A stretch of 64,000 nt of DNA. It comes from Croceitalea dokdonensis DOKDO 023. GTDB taxonomy: Bacteria > Bacteroidota > Bacteroidia > Flavobacteriales > Flavobacteriaceae. A program made the translations under genes and the position numbers. The stretch spans positions 390,531 to 454,530 of the forward strand of contig NZ_LDJX01000003.1 in assembly GCF_001306415.1 (NCBI RefSeq), read 5' to 3'. The notes under the pieces are model-generated. The model was not told the DNA's origin. It saw only the letters and a list, made by a program, of their open reading frames with translations, and searched no databases. Of the stretch, positions 16,815-26,321 are shown one piece after another; the first letter of the stretch is position 1; the number at the start of each line of letters is the position of its first letter.

Positions 16815-17512
16815 GAAAGTTTACCAAATTAGTAGTCGCCTTCACTTTAATGGGTTTCACAGTAGGCGCCTGTAACGAAGCAAAGAAAAATCCCGATGGG
16901 GATTCGTCAGAACAAACAGAAATGGATTCTGATTCCAGTAACATGGAAGAAACCAAAGGCATGGAATCAACCACTGTTTTAAATGCCAACCTGGCCACAG
17001 AAGAAGATTTGAACGGTATTGGTTTATCATCAGAATTGGTTACAGCTATTTTAGAACAAAGACCATTTCTAGATATGGATGCTTTTAATTCCATTTTGGG
17101 TACTAAAACAAATAAATCTGAACTGTACACGAAGATTTTTGTTCCGTTGAACCTAAACACCACTGCAGAGGCCGATTTTAAAATGGTGCCTGGGGTAGGC
17201 GACCGTATGGCCCATGAATTTGAAGAATATCGACCCTATGAAAGCATTAAACAATTTCGAAGGGAAATTGGAAAATATGTGGACGAAGCGGAGGTAGCGC
17301 GTTATGAAAATTATGTTTTCGTACCTGTGGAACTAAATAGTGCATCCGAGGAAGATATTAAAGCATTGCCTGGCGTGGGAAATCGAATGGCACACGAATT
17401 TGAAGAATATCGCCCTTATGCCAATATGGAGCAGTTCAGGAAAGAAATTGGCAAGTATGTCGATGAAAAAGAACTTTCCCGATTGGAACGCTTTGTTTAT
17501 TTAAAGGAATAG
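16811..17512 (+). CDS. Lipoprotein with three helix-hairpin-helix (ComEA-like) units
   Basis: 233 residues. MRKFTKLVVAFTLMGFTVGAC is a lipoprotein signal peptide (lipobox TVGAC), followed by an acidic Ser/Asp/Glu linker. Three tandem HhH units follow: a divergent one (LNANLATEEDLNGIGLSSEL) and two nearly identical ones containing VPGVGDRMAHEFEEYRPY and LPGVGNRMAHEFEEYRPY, each ending in REIGKYVDE or KEIGKYVDE. The units resemble the DNA-binding HhH of ComEA (INTASxxEL...LPGIG). The last two look like a recent duplication. The protein should face the periplasm or the outside, anchored by lipid. DNA binding there could serve DNA uptake, but the operator and neighbours point to iron, so the role is open. 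Confidence 0.75.
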   Translation: MRKFTKLVVAFTLMGFTVGACNEAKKNPDGDSSEQTEMDSDSSNMEETKGMESTTVLNANLATEEDLNGIGLSSELVTAILEQRPFLDMDAFNSILGTKTNKSELYTKIFVPLNLNTTAEADFKMVPGVGDRMAHEFEEYRPYESIKQFRREIGKYVDEAEVARYENYVFVPVELNSASEEDIKALPGVGNRMAHEFEEYRPYANMEQFRKEIGKYVDEKELSRLERFVYLKE

Positions 17513-17596
17513 CGCTCTAAAGCTGAAATATTTCTATACCGAAATGTCCCGTTCTCGCGCATGTGCAATGGAATGGGATTTTTCTTGTGTATTCTT

Positions 17597-20068
17597 TTAG
17601 AGCTTTAATTGTAAGGTAGTGTAAAATGTTCTGGGCTCGGCAGGAATGATACCTGGCCCTGGATAACCTGTGGCTCTTCTGGTAAAATAGGAATTATCCA
17701 ATAGGTTATTAATCCCGGCTTCCACTTTGAGCATTTTCCATGAATATGATAAAGAGAAATCCATAATGTCGTAGGCTGGAATGGTTCCTTCGATTCCACG
17801 TTGGTTATCGTTTACATCCTGCGGTGCGTTGGTAGCGTCTGTAAACTGTTCTGATAAAAACGTGTATTGCAAACTGCCCAAAAAATTACCATATCCAAGA
17901 CTTAGGCCAGTCTTTAAATTAACATCAGGAATAAACTCTACCTGATTACCTTCTACATTGTTCTGGTCGGATTGGGTATATTCTGAATTGGTCAGTGCTA
18001 AATTCACAAAGAAATTCAGTTTTGCCTTTTCGAGACTTGGAAAAACTATTTCTTTGATGTTTACATCAGCAAAGGATTCTAGCCCGTAGATAAAGGCAGT
18101 TCCGATATTTCCTCGAAAACGCACCACCCTACCAGTTTCTATCTCTTCACCATTTCCATTTGTACGAGTCTCGTTTCTAAGTATTTCACCCAAACGATTG
18201 TCGTACAATAGACCAAAAGCACTGAAGTCATAGGTGAATGTATTCTTCAATCTACCCCGTACACCTATATCTGCAGTAAAGCCATCTTCATCTGAAATAT
18301 TCGGGTCAATTTGAAATGAGGGATTTACCACTCGAATATCGCTAAAGGTCACCGATCGGTAATTCTGTGAGAAATTGCCATATACCTCTAGGGAGGTGGA
18401 GGGTTTGAATGAGGCTCCCAATCCTAGCAATAAAAAGTTACGTTCAAAAGCTCGATCATCTGGAATTTCTTCATTCAATAGGGGATTACCGGCCAAATCA
18501 AGCACAATGTTTCTGAAACTCCCTTCACTTTCGGTTTTGATGTATTCAAACCGGAATCCGGGTGTTAGAGAAAATGTCTTGGATAAATTAAAAATGTTCT
18601 CCCCGAAAAGGGCCAAATTCAGGTTAGGAAAATCAAATTGAGATTGGCGCTCGTAATTTGGAAATTCATCATCAGCGAAAGAAAAATCCGGTCCATTGGC
18701 ATTACTTCCCGGGCCCTGCCGCTGATCGTTTGAGGTCTGATAATATTTGGTACCCAGTAACAATACTGCATCAGATTCCTTTATCTTGTAGCGATTCAAT
18801 ATTCGTGCTTCTGCTCCCCAGTTATAAAAATTGTCCACCAATAATTCCCTAGGCTCGTTTGGATCGTCTGGCTGTGATACTCGATTCGTTCTAAAACCCA
18901 ATGCTTTTCTTGAGGCATCAAGAGAAAATAGATTTAAACTAAAATCGGTATTGTTGGAAAACTGATGTTCCAGGCGTAATGAGAACAACTTCCAATCCAC
19001 ATCGAACCAATTGCGCTCACGATTACTAAAATCAGGATTTTCCAGGAATTGCACGTCGGTGAGACCTCCAGGCTGTTTGGCCAAATAATTAAGAAGGGTA
19101 GTCTCAAACGCAAGACTGGTTTTGGCGGATAATTGGTATTCGAAGTGGCCGTAATAATTACGGCTATTGAATCTTGAATTTGGTCGAAATCCGTTCCCTT
19201 CCTTATAATTGAAATAGGTATAATAACTAAAATTACCAACGGTTCCAGAAAGGCTATTAAAACTGGTCTTTAAATCAAATGATCCTACCGTTTGCCTGGA
19301 GACCCATTCAATGGTTTTATTCGGATTTGGTTTCCTGAACTTAAAATTGACCAAGCCCCCAAATTGTGGTCCATATTGTAATGACGCCGCGCCACGAACA
19401 ACCTGAATTTGGTCCAGGGCCTCTGCCGGTGGGGTATAATAACTTTCTGGGTAACCAAGGGCATCAGCACTAATGTCATAACCATTTTGACGTACATTGA
19501 AATTTGCCGTTCTATTAGGGTCCAATCCCCTGCCCCCAATGTTCAATTGGAGGCCTGCATCACCGTAATCAAAAATATTTAGGCCGGCGACTTGATTGTA
19601 CAATTGCCGGGGATTGTTCGCTGCCAAGTTACCCGGAATATTGCCTACCAAAACGACTTCACTTTTCTTACCCGCATAGATTGCCGTTCCTTCGACGGTT
19701 TTTAATTTTTGAAGCGCAAAGACCTTTTCACGTTCTTGGGTAATGACCACCTCCGAAAGCTTATGGGCTGACAAAGGCTCTAATTGAAAACGAAGTTGGG
19801 TCGATGAAGAAATATCTATGGTCTGCTCCAAAACGCGATACTCAAAAGCAAAGACCACCACATCATAAGTGCCATCCGGGACATTTTCGAGAATAAATTC
19901 CCCGTTTTCATTCGTAACTGCCAAGGTTTGGGTCTGCCTAACGAAGACTTCGGCATCTGATATGGGAGTTCCTGACTCATTTATCACCAGCCCTTGGAAA
20001 TTCTGCTGACCGTAGAGTGAGGCCGCTACTAACAACAAAAAAATCGAACTAAATACCTTTAATCTCAT
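17597..20068 (-). CDS. TonB-dependent outer-membrane receptor (FecA/siderophore type)
   Basis: 823 residues: signal peptide (MRLKVFSSIFLLLVAASLYG), a carboxypeptidase-like regulatory domain at about 22-105 (GLVINESGTPISDAEVFVRQ), a plug domain at about 125-240 (RQLYNQVAGLNIFD, GGRGLDPNR, QVVRGAASLQYGPQFGGLVNF) and a 22-strand-type barrel to the C-terminus, which ends in the aromatic-rich FYTTLQLKL. The plug resembles ferric-citrate/siderophore receptors. It is the last gene of an operon with DUF4856, imelysin and HTTM genes, and its start overlaps the HTTM stop by 20 bases. Iron import is inferred from the imelysin neighbour and the operator at the operon promoter. The ligand is unknown. Confidence 0.9.
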   Translation of the reverse strand: MRLKVFSSIFLLLVAASLYGQQNFQGLVINESGTPISDAEVFVRQTQTLAVTNENGEFILENVPDGTYDVVVFAFEYRVLEQTIDISSSTQLRFQLEPLSAHKLSEVVITQEREKVFALQKLKTVEGTAIYAGKKSEVVLVGNIPGNLAANNPRQLYNQVAGLNIFDYGDAGLQLNIGGRGLDPNRTANFNVRQNGYDISADALGYPESYYTPPAEALDQIQVVRGAASLQYGPQFGGLVNFKFRKPNPNKTIEWVSRQTVGSFDLKTSFNSLSGTVGNFSYYTYFNYKEGNGFRPNSRFNSRNYYGHFEYQLSAKTSLAFETTLLNYLAKQPGGLTDVQFLENPDFSNRERNWFDVDWKLFSLRLEHQFSNNTDFSLNLFSLDASRKALGFRTNRVSQPDDPNEPRELLVDNFYNWGAEARILNRYKIKESDAVLLLGTKYYQTSNDQRQGPGSNANGPDFSFADDEFPNYERQSQFDFPNLNLALFGENIFNLSKTFSLTPGFRFEYIKTESEGSFRNIVLDLAGNPLLNEEIPDDRAFERNFLLLGLGASFKPSTSLEVYGNFSQNYRSVTFSDIRVVNPSFQIDPNISDEDGFTADIGVRGRLKNTFTYDFSAFGLLYDNRLGEILRNETRTNGNGEEIETGRVVRFRGNIGTAFIYGLESFADVNIKEIVFPSLEKAKLNFFVNLALTNSEYTQSDQNNVEGNQVEFIPDVNLKTGLSLGYGNFLGSLQYTFLSEQFTDATNAPQDVNDNQRGIEGTIPAYDIMDFSLSYSWKMLKVEAGINNLLDNSYFTRRATGYPGPGIIPAEPRTFYTTLQLKL

Positions 20069-21416
20069 CTTTAAAAGGAATTATCCACTTTTTGTGGTGA
20101 AATGATTCTTTTTCACCAACTAGGTTTACGGTCGGGTCTATATAATCGGTACTACGTCGTCCATTAAGGGTGACTTGGCTTTCCACATATATTTCAATAT
20201 TTTTATGTCCTTGACTTTCGAAATGTTTCTTTAGGTAATGGGCATATTCCAAGATAAAATCAGGTTGGAAACTCATTTGTTTTTCCTGAAAAGGAGTTAA
20301 AAAATCGGAATTATCCACATAAAACCAGGCTCCGGACTGTCCGTCAACTATTTTAAATTGGGCGTATCCAGCTTTTTCCATGAGCATGACCCGCCAAGAA
20401 AACCGGTACCCTTCTTCTGTCCAGAACAGTTCACCAGGATAGGTTAAATAACGCCATGGCAGCAGCAATTGAATCACAAAAAAAAGGGTAACCACCACAT
20501 ACACCAGTTTTTTGCGGAATCTAGGTTTCAGATTGAATTGAACACCATTATCAAACAGGGATTTATTTATTTTAAAGATGTTGGCCAAGAATTTCACTAT
20601 TCGATGGTGTACCCCGCCACTGAAAAAGATAAGGGAAGAGACAATCATGATATAAGGAAACATCCCAATATTGAACAATATCCCAGTCATGATATGAAAA
20701 ACCACCACAAAGAAAAAGGCGAACCAGCGGGTCGGTTTGAATAACAAGAAAAATGGTATGGTCAAGTCATATAAAGCCCCAAACCAACTGAATGCGTAAT
20801 GTACCCATTGGTACCCCATCATTTCCCCAATCACCGGAATATGGGCTTTGGAAGGCAACCAAATTTTCAGGGGCAAAGCCTCTAGCAACCAATCTGAGTT
20901 CAACTTAGCTAAACCCGCATAGATATAAACCATTGCCAAGAGCAATTTTATCGCATCAACGTTCCATTTTGGAACAAACTGGAACCGTTTCTTGGCATTC
21001 CATTTGGCATCTAATGAAAAATAGGCGTTGGCAGGGATAAAAATGAGTAAGAAAGATAGAACGCTTACAAAATAGTAATGGTTAAGGTAGGTGGTCTTAT
21101 CCATCAATTCAATGTAGGTAAACGAAAGAAAAAATATGATTATGGCCATTCGGTATTTGTAACCAATAGTGACCAAAATAGCGGCCAAACCACATAGTAT
21201 AAAAAGCAGGTATGTCCAATCACCTATTGGCTTTACCCATTCAAAGCCATAATAGGAAAAATGGAATTTGGGTTCTAAATACAGACTTTCAATCCAACCG
21301 TTATACCAGAATCTAATCACACTCCAAACCATCATCAATCCAAACAAAATACGAAAGACCGCCAATGTGGCGGCCTCCGTTTTTTTAGAAAGATATGTTT
21401 GGACTATCTGCTTCAT
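20049..21416 (-). CDS. HTTM / vitamin K-dependent gamma-carboxylase-like membrane protein (copy 1)
   Basis: 455 residues with multiple transmembrane segments in the first 300 residues and a soluble C-terminal part. DKTTYLNHYY at about 106-115 matches the DKTSWNNHSYL region of animal gamma-glutamyl carboxylase, whose lysine (Lys218 in human) is the catalytic base; here it is Lys107. FIPANAYFSLDAK after it corresponds to the conserved AN...S.D segment. The start follows the imelysin stop directly (TAAATG), and the end overlaps the TonB receptor start, so translation is coupled through all three. Bacterial HTTM proteins occur in iron operons of Flavobacteriia, but their chemistry there is not established. 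A paralogue is at 32427. Confidence 0.85.
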   Translation of the reverse strand: MKQIVQTYLSKKTEAATLAVFRILFGLMMVWSVIRFWYNGWIESLYLEPKFHFSYYGFEWVKPIGDWTYLLFILCGLAAILVTIGYKYRMAIIIFFLSFTYIELMDKTTYLNHYYFVSVLSFLLIFIPANAYFSLDAKWNAKKRFQFVPKWNVDAIKLLLAMVYIYAGLAKLNSDWLLEALPLKIWLPSKAHIPVIGEMMGYQWVHYAFSWFGALYDLTIPFFLLFKPTRWFAFFFVVVFHIMTGILFNIGMFPYIMIVSSLIFFSGGVHHRIVKFLANIFKINKSLFDNGVQFNLKPRFRKKLVYVVVTLFFVIQLLLPWRYLTYPGELFWTEEGYRFSWRVMLMEKAGYAQFKIVDGQSGAWFYVDNSDFLTPFQEKQMSFQPDFILEYAHYLKKHFESQGHKNIEIYVESQVTLNGRRSTDYIDPTVNLVGEKESFHHKKWIIPFKDEIKGI

Positions 21417-22568
21417 TTAGTCGCCATCTGCATCAACAAAATCGATGGCAATACTCATTGCGGAAACCATATCTACCTTGAACATCGCAACCGCTGCCTG
21501 AACTTCATCATAAGCAGAAAACATTGCTTCGGCCGGATTATTGGTTTCCAGTTCTGTTCGAAACGGCTCAAGGGCAACTATGGCCGACCTTGCGCTGTTG
21601 AGTTGGGTCTGAATATCGTCCCTGAGGTCTTCGCGCCCTAAAGCAACAAGGTAAGAAGCCAAACTTTCCCCAGAATCCTCAGTACCAAAAGCAACACCAT
21701 TAAAAAAGTTTTCTACGGCAGTCAACCCATCTAAGAACAACTCATTCGAAAGTTGGGGATAATAAAAAGATTCAACCAAATTGGGTGCTTGGGTACGTGA
21801 GAAAACACCCAGTGGGATTCCCATTTTACCTGCACGAAGGAATTTTTCATAGTAAAAAATAAAATCATTGACAAAACGGTCAACGGAAGCAGTGGCTGAA
21901 GAACCATCGTTTTCGACAAAAGTGGCTCTATATCCATTTTGCCAAGCATTCCTCACGGTAGTTACCCGGGTTTCTATGTCATTGATTACATCTGAAATAT
22001 AAGTTACATAACCATCACCTGTTGCTGCATTAGTAAAAACTGCAACCATATCGGTATCCGTATCCGCAATGCCATTTAGAAGATAATCAAGAGCAGGGAA
22101 CCCCCTTGAGTCGCGATTTGAGGACAATTCAAAATTATAAGTCCCAGCAGTAATGTTACTTTCAATTAAGTCTACATCTGTTGGGTAGGTGTTAATAGTT
22201 AAGCGTAGACCATTATCCTCGGCTGGACCTATTTCAAACATAGAAATGTTCTGCCAACTTTTGTAAGCAGTTATCCAAGCTGTGCGCAATGCTACCAAGT
22301 TGGCTTCGCTTCTGTCATTTTCGAAGGTTCCAAAATCGGATTTCAAGGCCTCCAAATCAGTCAAAAAAGCGTTATAAGAAGGCAAAATGATATTGTCCGC
22401 CCAGTTGGCCAACATGGCTCCCCGTGCAAAAGTAGCCGAAGTTCCGTCATCATCGTCGGTCATTCCCACATCATCTGTTGGGGTTTCGGTATCATCGCCA
22501 TCTGAGGAACAAGCCCAAATAAAAAGGACTGCAAAAATGGGGATTATCCAATAAAATTTTCTTTTCAT
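21417..22568 (-). CDS. Imelysin-family lipoprotein (IrpA/peptidase M75-like)
   Basis: 383 residues with a lipobox (FIWACSSDGDD) and an acidic tether. The helical imelysin domain fills the rest (ANWADNIILPSYNAFLTDLEAL, AWITAYKSWQNISMFEIGPAED). Imelysins are iron-regulated surface or periplasmic proteins that take part in iron uptake. Their GxHxxE motif reads GFPALD here (SRGFPALDYLLNG), with His replaced by Pro and Glu by Asp, as in some other family members. A metal-binding role at that site is therefore doubtful. Second gene of the operon starting at 24003. Confidence 0.9.
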   Translation of the reverse strand: MKRKFYWIIPIFAVLFIWACSSDGDDTETPTDDVGMTDDDDGTSATFARGAMLANWADNIILPSYNAFLTDLEALKSDFGTFENDRSEANLVALRTAWITAYKSWQNISMFEIGPAEDNGLRLTINTYPTDVDLIESNITAGTYNFELSSNRDSRGFPALDYLLNGIADTDTDMVAVFTNAATGDGYVTYISDVINDIETRVTTVRNAWQNGYRATFVENDGSSATASVDRFVNDFIFYYEKFLRAGKMGIPLGVFSRTQAPNLVESFYYPQLSNELFLDGLTAVENFFNGVAFGTEDSGESLASYLVALGREDLRDDIQTQLNSARSAIVALEPFRTELETNNPAEAMFSAYDEVQAAVAMFKVDMVSAMSIAIDFVDADGD

Positions 22569-22689
22569 AGCATAAACTTTAAAAATTGAAATAATATAAA
22601 CGATAAAGGATGTAAGCCCAATAAGACCTACACCCTTTTATTTTTTAATTGTTTAGAATTCAAAGATAGTAAACATGTGATATGAAAAT

Positions 22690-24003
22690 TTAGTCTACCT
22701 CGTCAGCGGTAAAACTAAACTTGGCTGCAATATCAGCAGCTACTGAATTTAAGTCTTCCACGGTTGCACCCCAAAAACCATTAGTTGGGTTATTGTAGAT
22801 AGTATCTAAATAACCTTCCACTTCTGCTCTAGTGAAATAGAAGCTATTGTTTGTGCCAGGCTCCAATAAGAACTGTAAACTATAAATGAAACCATAAGCT
22901 TCTGACAAATCATGCAGCCTTGTTCCTGGACTTGACATCGTATCTTGACCTGCTTTTAAGTAATGGATAGCTCTTACCGCTACTACCATGGCTACTTTTT
23001 CCCTGATAATATCAGCTTGAGCATCACGCTCATTATAATCTTTATTTAAGATTGCTGTTCTACCTGCTTTAAAAGCATCGAATATAGCTTGGGCGGTACC
23101 GTCAAAGTTGGCCTCAACATTATCAACATATTTGTAAAGGAATTCATCATCACCTGAACTGAAGGTGCTAGGGTCACCTCCATCCAATAAGGCAGCTACA
23201 GGGTTGGCTCCATCAGCGGCCAGTCCAAAAAAGTAACCGTACGCCTCGTCCCAATCGTGCTCCAAATCGGTATATGTTTTACCATCGACCAAAGTACCAG
23301 CATCATTCGCTGCTTCGAATTGCTCCAGGTTGGCAGGTAAGGTATAGTTGCCCACAATTTGATCAGCAACAAAAGCACCGGTCAAACCTTTAATGAAGGC
23401 TTGGTCATATTCCAACCCTCGAGCATTTACATAGCGTGTTGAACTTCCATCAGGCAATTGCCCCGCAACACCCTCGGAAGCCACATTGTTCCAAGCTGGA
23501 AATACCTCGTTAACTTGCGCAGAAATAAAACCTTCAAAATCAGCAACCACCGTGGTAGATGCTATTGCAGGAACAAAATTCTTGAAAAAAAAGGAACCTG
23601 CTGTTTTATTACGTACTTGTTTATCAGAGGCATTTAAGTCTGCATCGCTGAAATTATCAGTACCTTCTTGGTGATCATAGGCTGCCAAAATATCGGCCTC
23701 GGTAGCTGTATTGTCCCTTAGTTTTCCTAAGATTTCCTTTGCCATTTTAAGACGGGTGGTTTGTCCGCTGAAACTAACGGTTGTTTCACCATTCCTCTCA
23801 AAGACGTAGGTGTCCGGAATTTCAACTCCGGTAGTACAAGGTGCACATGAAGTACCGCCACAATCAACACCAGTCTCATCGCCATTTTGAATGTTATCCG
23901 AACAGGTAGCCACCATATCGGGCATATCATTGTCATCATCTGAGCAAGCAACAAAAAAGCAGCCTATTATTACTGCTGCAATGAAAAGTTTAAGAATTCT
24001 CAT
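22690..24003 (-). CDS. DUF4856 lipoprotein
   Basis: 437 residues. Lipobox FFVACSDDDND is followed by a Cys-rich segment (CSDNIQNGDETGVDCGGTSCAPC) found in many flavobacterial surface lipoproteins. The DUF4856 domain then starts at YVFERNGETTVSFSGQTTRLKMAKE and continues to the end. The domain is mainly helical and regularly sits beside imelysin genes, suggesting a distant relation and a shared role in iron capture. First gene of the operon. Its promoter (TTG-N20-TACTTTTG) and a 7-5-7 operator lie directly upstream. Confidence 0.88.
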   Translation of the reverse strand: MRILKLFIAAVIIGCFFVACSDDDNDMPDMVATCSDNIQNGDETGVDCGGTSCAPCTTGVEIPDTYVFERNGETTVSFSGQTTRLKMAKEILGKLRDNTATEADILAAYDHQEGTDNFSDADLNASDKQVRNKTAGSFFFKNFVPAIASTTVVADFEGFISAQVNEVFPAWNNVASEGVAGQLPDGSSTRYVNARGLEYDQAFIKGLTGAFVADQIVGNYTLPANLEQFEAANDAGTLVDGKTYTDLEHDWDEAYGYFFGLAADGANPVAALLDGGDPSTFSSGDDEFLYKYVDNVEANFDGTAQAIFDAFKAGRTAILNKDYNERDAQADIIREKVAMVVAVRAIHYLKAGQDTMSSPGTRLHDLSEAYGFIYSLQFLLEPGTNNSFYFTRAEVEGYLDTIYNNPTNGFWGATVEDLNSVAADIAAKFSFTADEVD

Positions 24004-24033
24004 ACCTTTTTAAAATTTTGTTAAAATGAGAGG

Positions 24034-24064
24034 CAAAAGTAGAGGGAAGATTTCGAAGAAACAA
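24034..24064 (-). promoter_or_regulatory. Promoter of the DUF4856-imelysin-HTTM-TonB operon
   Basis: On the minus strand a TTG (24064-24062), a 20-base spacer and TACTTTTG (24041-24034) fit the Bacteroidota consensus. Transcription would start near 24027, about 24 bases before the ATG. Confidence 0.7.
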
Positions 24065-24069
24065 GCATT

Positions 24070-24088
24070 ATTTAAATTAATTCTAAAT
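24070..24088. promoter_or_regulatory. Putative metal-repressor operator, site 3
   Basis: ATTTAAA-TTAAT-TCTAAAT matches the 7-5-7 palindrome in 13 of 14 arm bases. It lies inside a longer, imperfect 23-bp palindrome (TTATTTA...TAAATAA, 24068-24090). It abuts the -33 element on its upstream side. A weaker half-like match starts at 24114. Confidence 0.7.
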
Positions 24089-24377
24089 AAAAATAAGGCT
24101 TAACATTCCAAATATTTAGAACTGTTTTAAGAAGGTAATCTTACTTCCATCATAGTTATTCGGAAAAAGAATATTCGTTTGTTTTTTGCATGCTTATAAT
24201 TTCAAGGACAGAAAACCGTCACTCAAAAAGAACTTTGTCGACAACAGCAATTATCTTTGGCAATCCAGTTATTTTCAACTTACGTTATTCCCGTAACCTA
24301 TTACATTTATCTTCATATAATATTAGTCTAGTTGATTTAATAGCTTCGATAAAAAGAAACACAAATGTTGTACCCAA
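24089..24377. other. Gap between iron operon and tRNA-Leu
   Basis: Upstream of the operator this AT-rich stretch of nearly 300 bases carries no supportable gene. A plus-strand frame running into the tRNA complement has no family features. Confidence 0.5.
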
Positions 24378-24412
24378 ACAAAAAAGCCGAGATTTTTATA
24401 TCTCGGCTTTCC
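24378..24412 (-). terminator. Rho-independent terminator of tRNA-Leu
   Basis: AAAGCCGAGAT (24383-24393) and ATCTCGGCTTT (24400-24410) form an 11-bp stem. Read on the minus strand it is followed by a T run. Confidence 0.88.
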
Positions 24413-24419
24413 CTTTAAG

Positions 24420-24501
24420 TACTCGAGGTGGGAATCGAACCCACACTCCCGAAAGAACTGGATTTTGAATCCAGCGCGTCTACCAGTTCCGCCACTCGAG
24501 C
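24420..24501 (-). tRNA. tRNA-Leu (anticodon CAA)
   Basis: Read on the minus strand, the acceptor GCTCGAG pairs with CTCGAGT (first pair G-U), and the discriminator is A. The anticodon stem CTGGA/TCCAG holds loop TTCAAAA with anticodon CAA (24467-24465). A long class II variable arm (TTCTTTCGGGAGT region) and T arm TGGG-TTCGATT-CCCA follow. It decodes UUG. Confidence 0.95.
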
Positions 24502-24593
24502 ATTTCCGTTAAACGGATTGCAAAGCTAAAAAAATATTTCATTTCAAAAACTAAAATTCATAGAATTATCCTTTACCAAGCCAGATTAATTTT

Positions 24594-24601
24594 TAAATTT
24601 G
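24594..24601 (+). promoter_or_regulatory. -7 box of prs
   Basis: TAAATTTG matches TAnnTTTG, 40 bases before the prs ATG. No good TTG is seen at the -33 position; TTTA at 24572 is the nearest candidate. Confidence 0.45.
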
Positions 24602-24641
24602 CACCTCGCAAAAAATAACCTATCTAAAAGCCTAGGAGAGA

Positions 24642-25583
24642 ATGCCGTACCAAGTTCCAGAACCCAAAATATTTGCCTGTACCCAAAGTACGGCCCTTGG
24701 TGAAAAAATAGCCAAGGCATATGGGGCCACCTTGGGCAAAATCCATTTTTCCAGATACAGTGATGGGGAGTTTCAACCTTCGTTTGAAGAATCCATCCGT
24801 GGTGCCAGAATCTTTATTATTGGATCCACCAACCCAAGCTCTGAGAATTTAATGGAGATGTTACTAATGTTGGACGCAGCCAAGCGCGCATCCGCAAGGC
24901 ACATTACCGCGGTAATGCCTTATTTTGGCTGGGCAAGGCAAGATAGGAAGGATAAGCCAAGGGTTCCCATTGCGGCCAAGTTAATTGCCAAGATGTTAGA
25001 GACTGCCGGTGCCACTAGAATTATTACCATGGATTTGCATGCAGATCAAATTCAGGGCTTTTTTGAAAAGCCTGTAGATCATCTGTTTGCCTCCACCTTG
25101 TTCTTACCTTATTTAAAGGAATTGAACCTAAAGAACCTGTGCATTGCATCGCCAGATATGGGCGGCTCCAAAAGGGCATATGCCTATTCTAGAAGATTAA
25201 TGTCCGATGTGGTCATCTGTTACAAACAGCGTGCTAAGGCAAATGTGATTTCGCATATGGAACTTATTGGCGAAGTGACCGGAAAGAACGTAGTCTTGGT
25301 GGATGATATGGTGGACACCGCCGGAACGCTCACAAAAGCCGCAGATTTGATGATGGAGCGCGGAGCGGAAAGTGTTAGGGCAATCACCACGCACGGATTG
25401 CTGTCTGGCAATGCTTATGAAAAAATTGAAAAATCCCAATTGAAGGAATTGATCATAACGGATTCTATTCCCATAGAGGTAAAGAGTGATAAAGTGAAGG
25501 TATTGAGCTGTGCCAACCTTTTTGCAGACGTAATGCATAGGGTACACCATAATACCTCCATATCGTCCAAGTTTTTAATGTAA
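24642..25583 (+). CDS. prs: Ribose-phosphate pyrophosphokinase (PRPP synthase)
   Basis: 313 residues, the usual length. Conserved elements include FSDGEFQPS-like ...SRYSDGEFQPSFEES, ITAVMPYFGWARQDRKDKPR, TMDLHADQIQGFF and the PRPP-binding loop VLVDDMVDTAGTL. It makes PRPP from ribose-5-phosphate and ATP for nucleotide, histidine and NAD synthesis. The spacing of about 78 bases to rplY suggests cotranscription, an order that I think is common in Bacteroidota. Confidence 0.97.
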   Translation: MPYQVPEPKIFACTQSTALGEKIAKAYGATLGKIHFSRYSDGEFQPSFEESIRGARIFIIGSTNPSSENLMEMLLMLDAAKRASARHITAVMPYFGWARQDRKDKPRVPIAAKLIAKMLETAGATRIITMDLHADQIQGFFEKPVDHLFASTLFLPYLKELNLKNLCIASPDMGGSKRAYAYSRRLMSDVVICYKQRAKANVISHMELIGEVTGKNVVLVDDMVDTAGTLTKAADLMMERGAESVRAITTHGLLSGNAYEKIEKSQLKELIITDSIPIEVKSDKVKVLSCANLFADVMHRVHHNTSISSKFLM

Positions 25584-25661
25584 CGGCCCAAGGTTTGCAA
25601 TCAGTTAACAAAAAGGAAAAGGAACGGCCAAAAAAGGAATAATTAATTTTTAATCTATATA

Positions 25662-26297
25662 ATGAAGTCAATTACAATCAAAGGATCTAAAAGAGAAAGC
25701 GTGGGCAAGGTAGCTACCAAGGCCTTACGTAATGCTGGAAAGGTTCCTTGCGTACTGTACGGAGGGGATAATGCAATGCACTTTTCAGCTGATGAACTCG
25801 CGTTCAAACACTTAGTGTATACTCCCAACGCCTACACTGCGGTAATTGAGTTGGAAAACGGCGATACGTTTGATGCCGTTTTACAGGACATCCAATTTCA
25901 CCCGGTAACGGATAGAATCCTTCATGTCGATTTTTACCAGTTGTTTGAGGACAAAGCGGTAACCATGAACATTCCCGTAAGATTGGAGGGGAATTCGCCA
26001 GGGGTAAGAAATGGTGGGCGTTTGCTCTTTAGAAAACGTAAACTAACGATTAAGGCATTGCCAAAATTGTTGCCGGATTTTATCACCATTGATATTTCAA
26101 AACTAAAAATTGGGGGTACCATTACCGTGGAGACCTTGCTAAATGATGATTATACCATCATGCATCCAGAAAGCACTGCAGTTGTTCAGGTAAAAGCCTC
26201 TAGAAATGCCGTCCTTGATGACGAGGAAGAAGGTGAAGAAGGAGAAGATGGCGCAGCAGAAGGTGCTGAAGCCCCAGCTTCCGAAGCTGCTGAATAA
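25662..26297 (+). CDS. rplY: 50S ribosomal protein L25 (Ctc form) with acidic tail
   Basis: 211 residues: L25-like N-terminal domain ([32 protein letters not shown]), TL5/Ctc C-terminal beta domain ([36 protein letters not shown]) and a Glu/Gly/Ala-rich acidic tail of about 30 residues. It binds 5S rRNA in the large subunit. A strong hairpin terminator follows. Confidence 0.95.
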   Translation: MKSITIKGSKRESVGKVATKALRNAGKVPCVLYGGDNAMHFSADELAFKHLVYTPNAYTAVIELENGDTFDAVLQDIQFHPVTDRILHVDFYQLFEDKAVTMNIPVRLEGNSPGVRNGGRLLFRKRKLTIKALPKLLPDFITIDISKLKIGGTITVETLLNDDYTIMHPESTAVVQVKASRNAVLDDEEEGEEGEDGAAEGAEAPASEAAE

Positions 26298-26321
26298 AGC
26301 ATGCCCCGTCTAAGGGTGCGG

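Noticed and set aside
24190..24468. 92-codon frame before tRNA-Leu
   Set aside because: Runs through the terminator and into the tRNA gene and has no recognisable domain.
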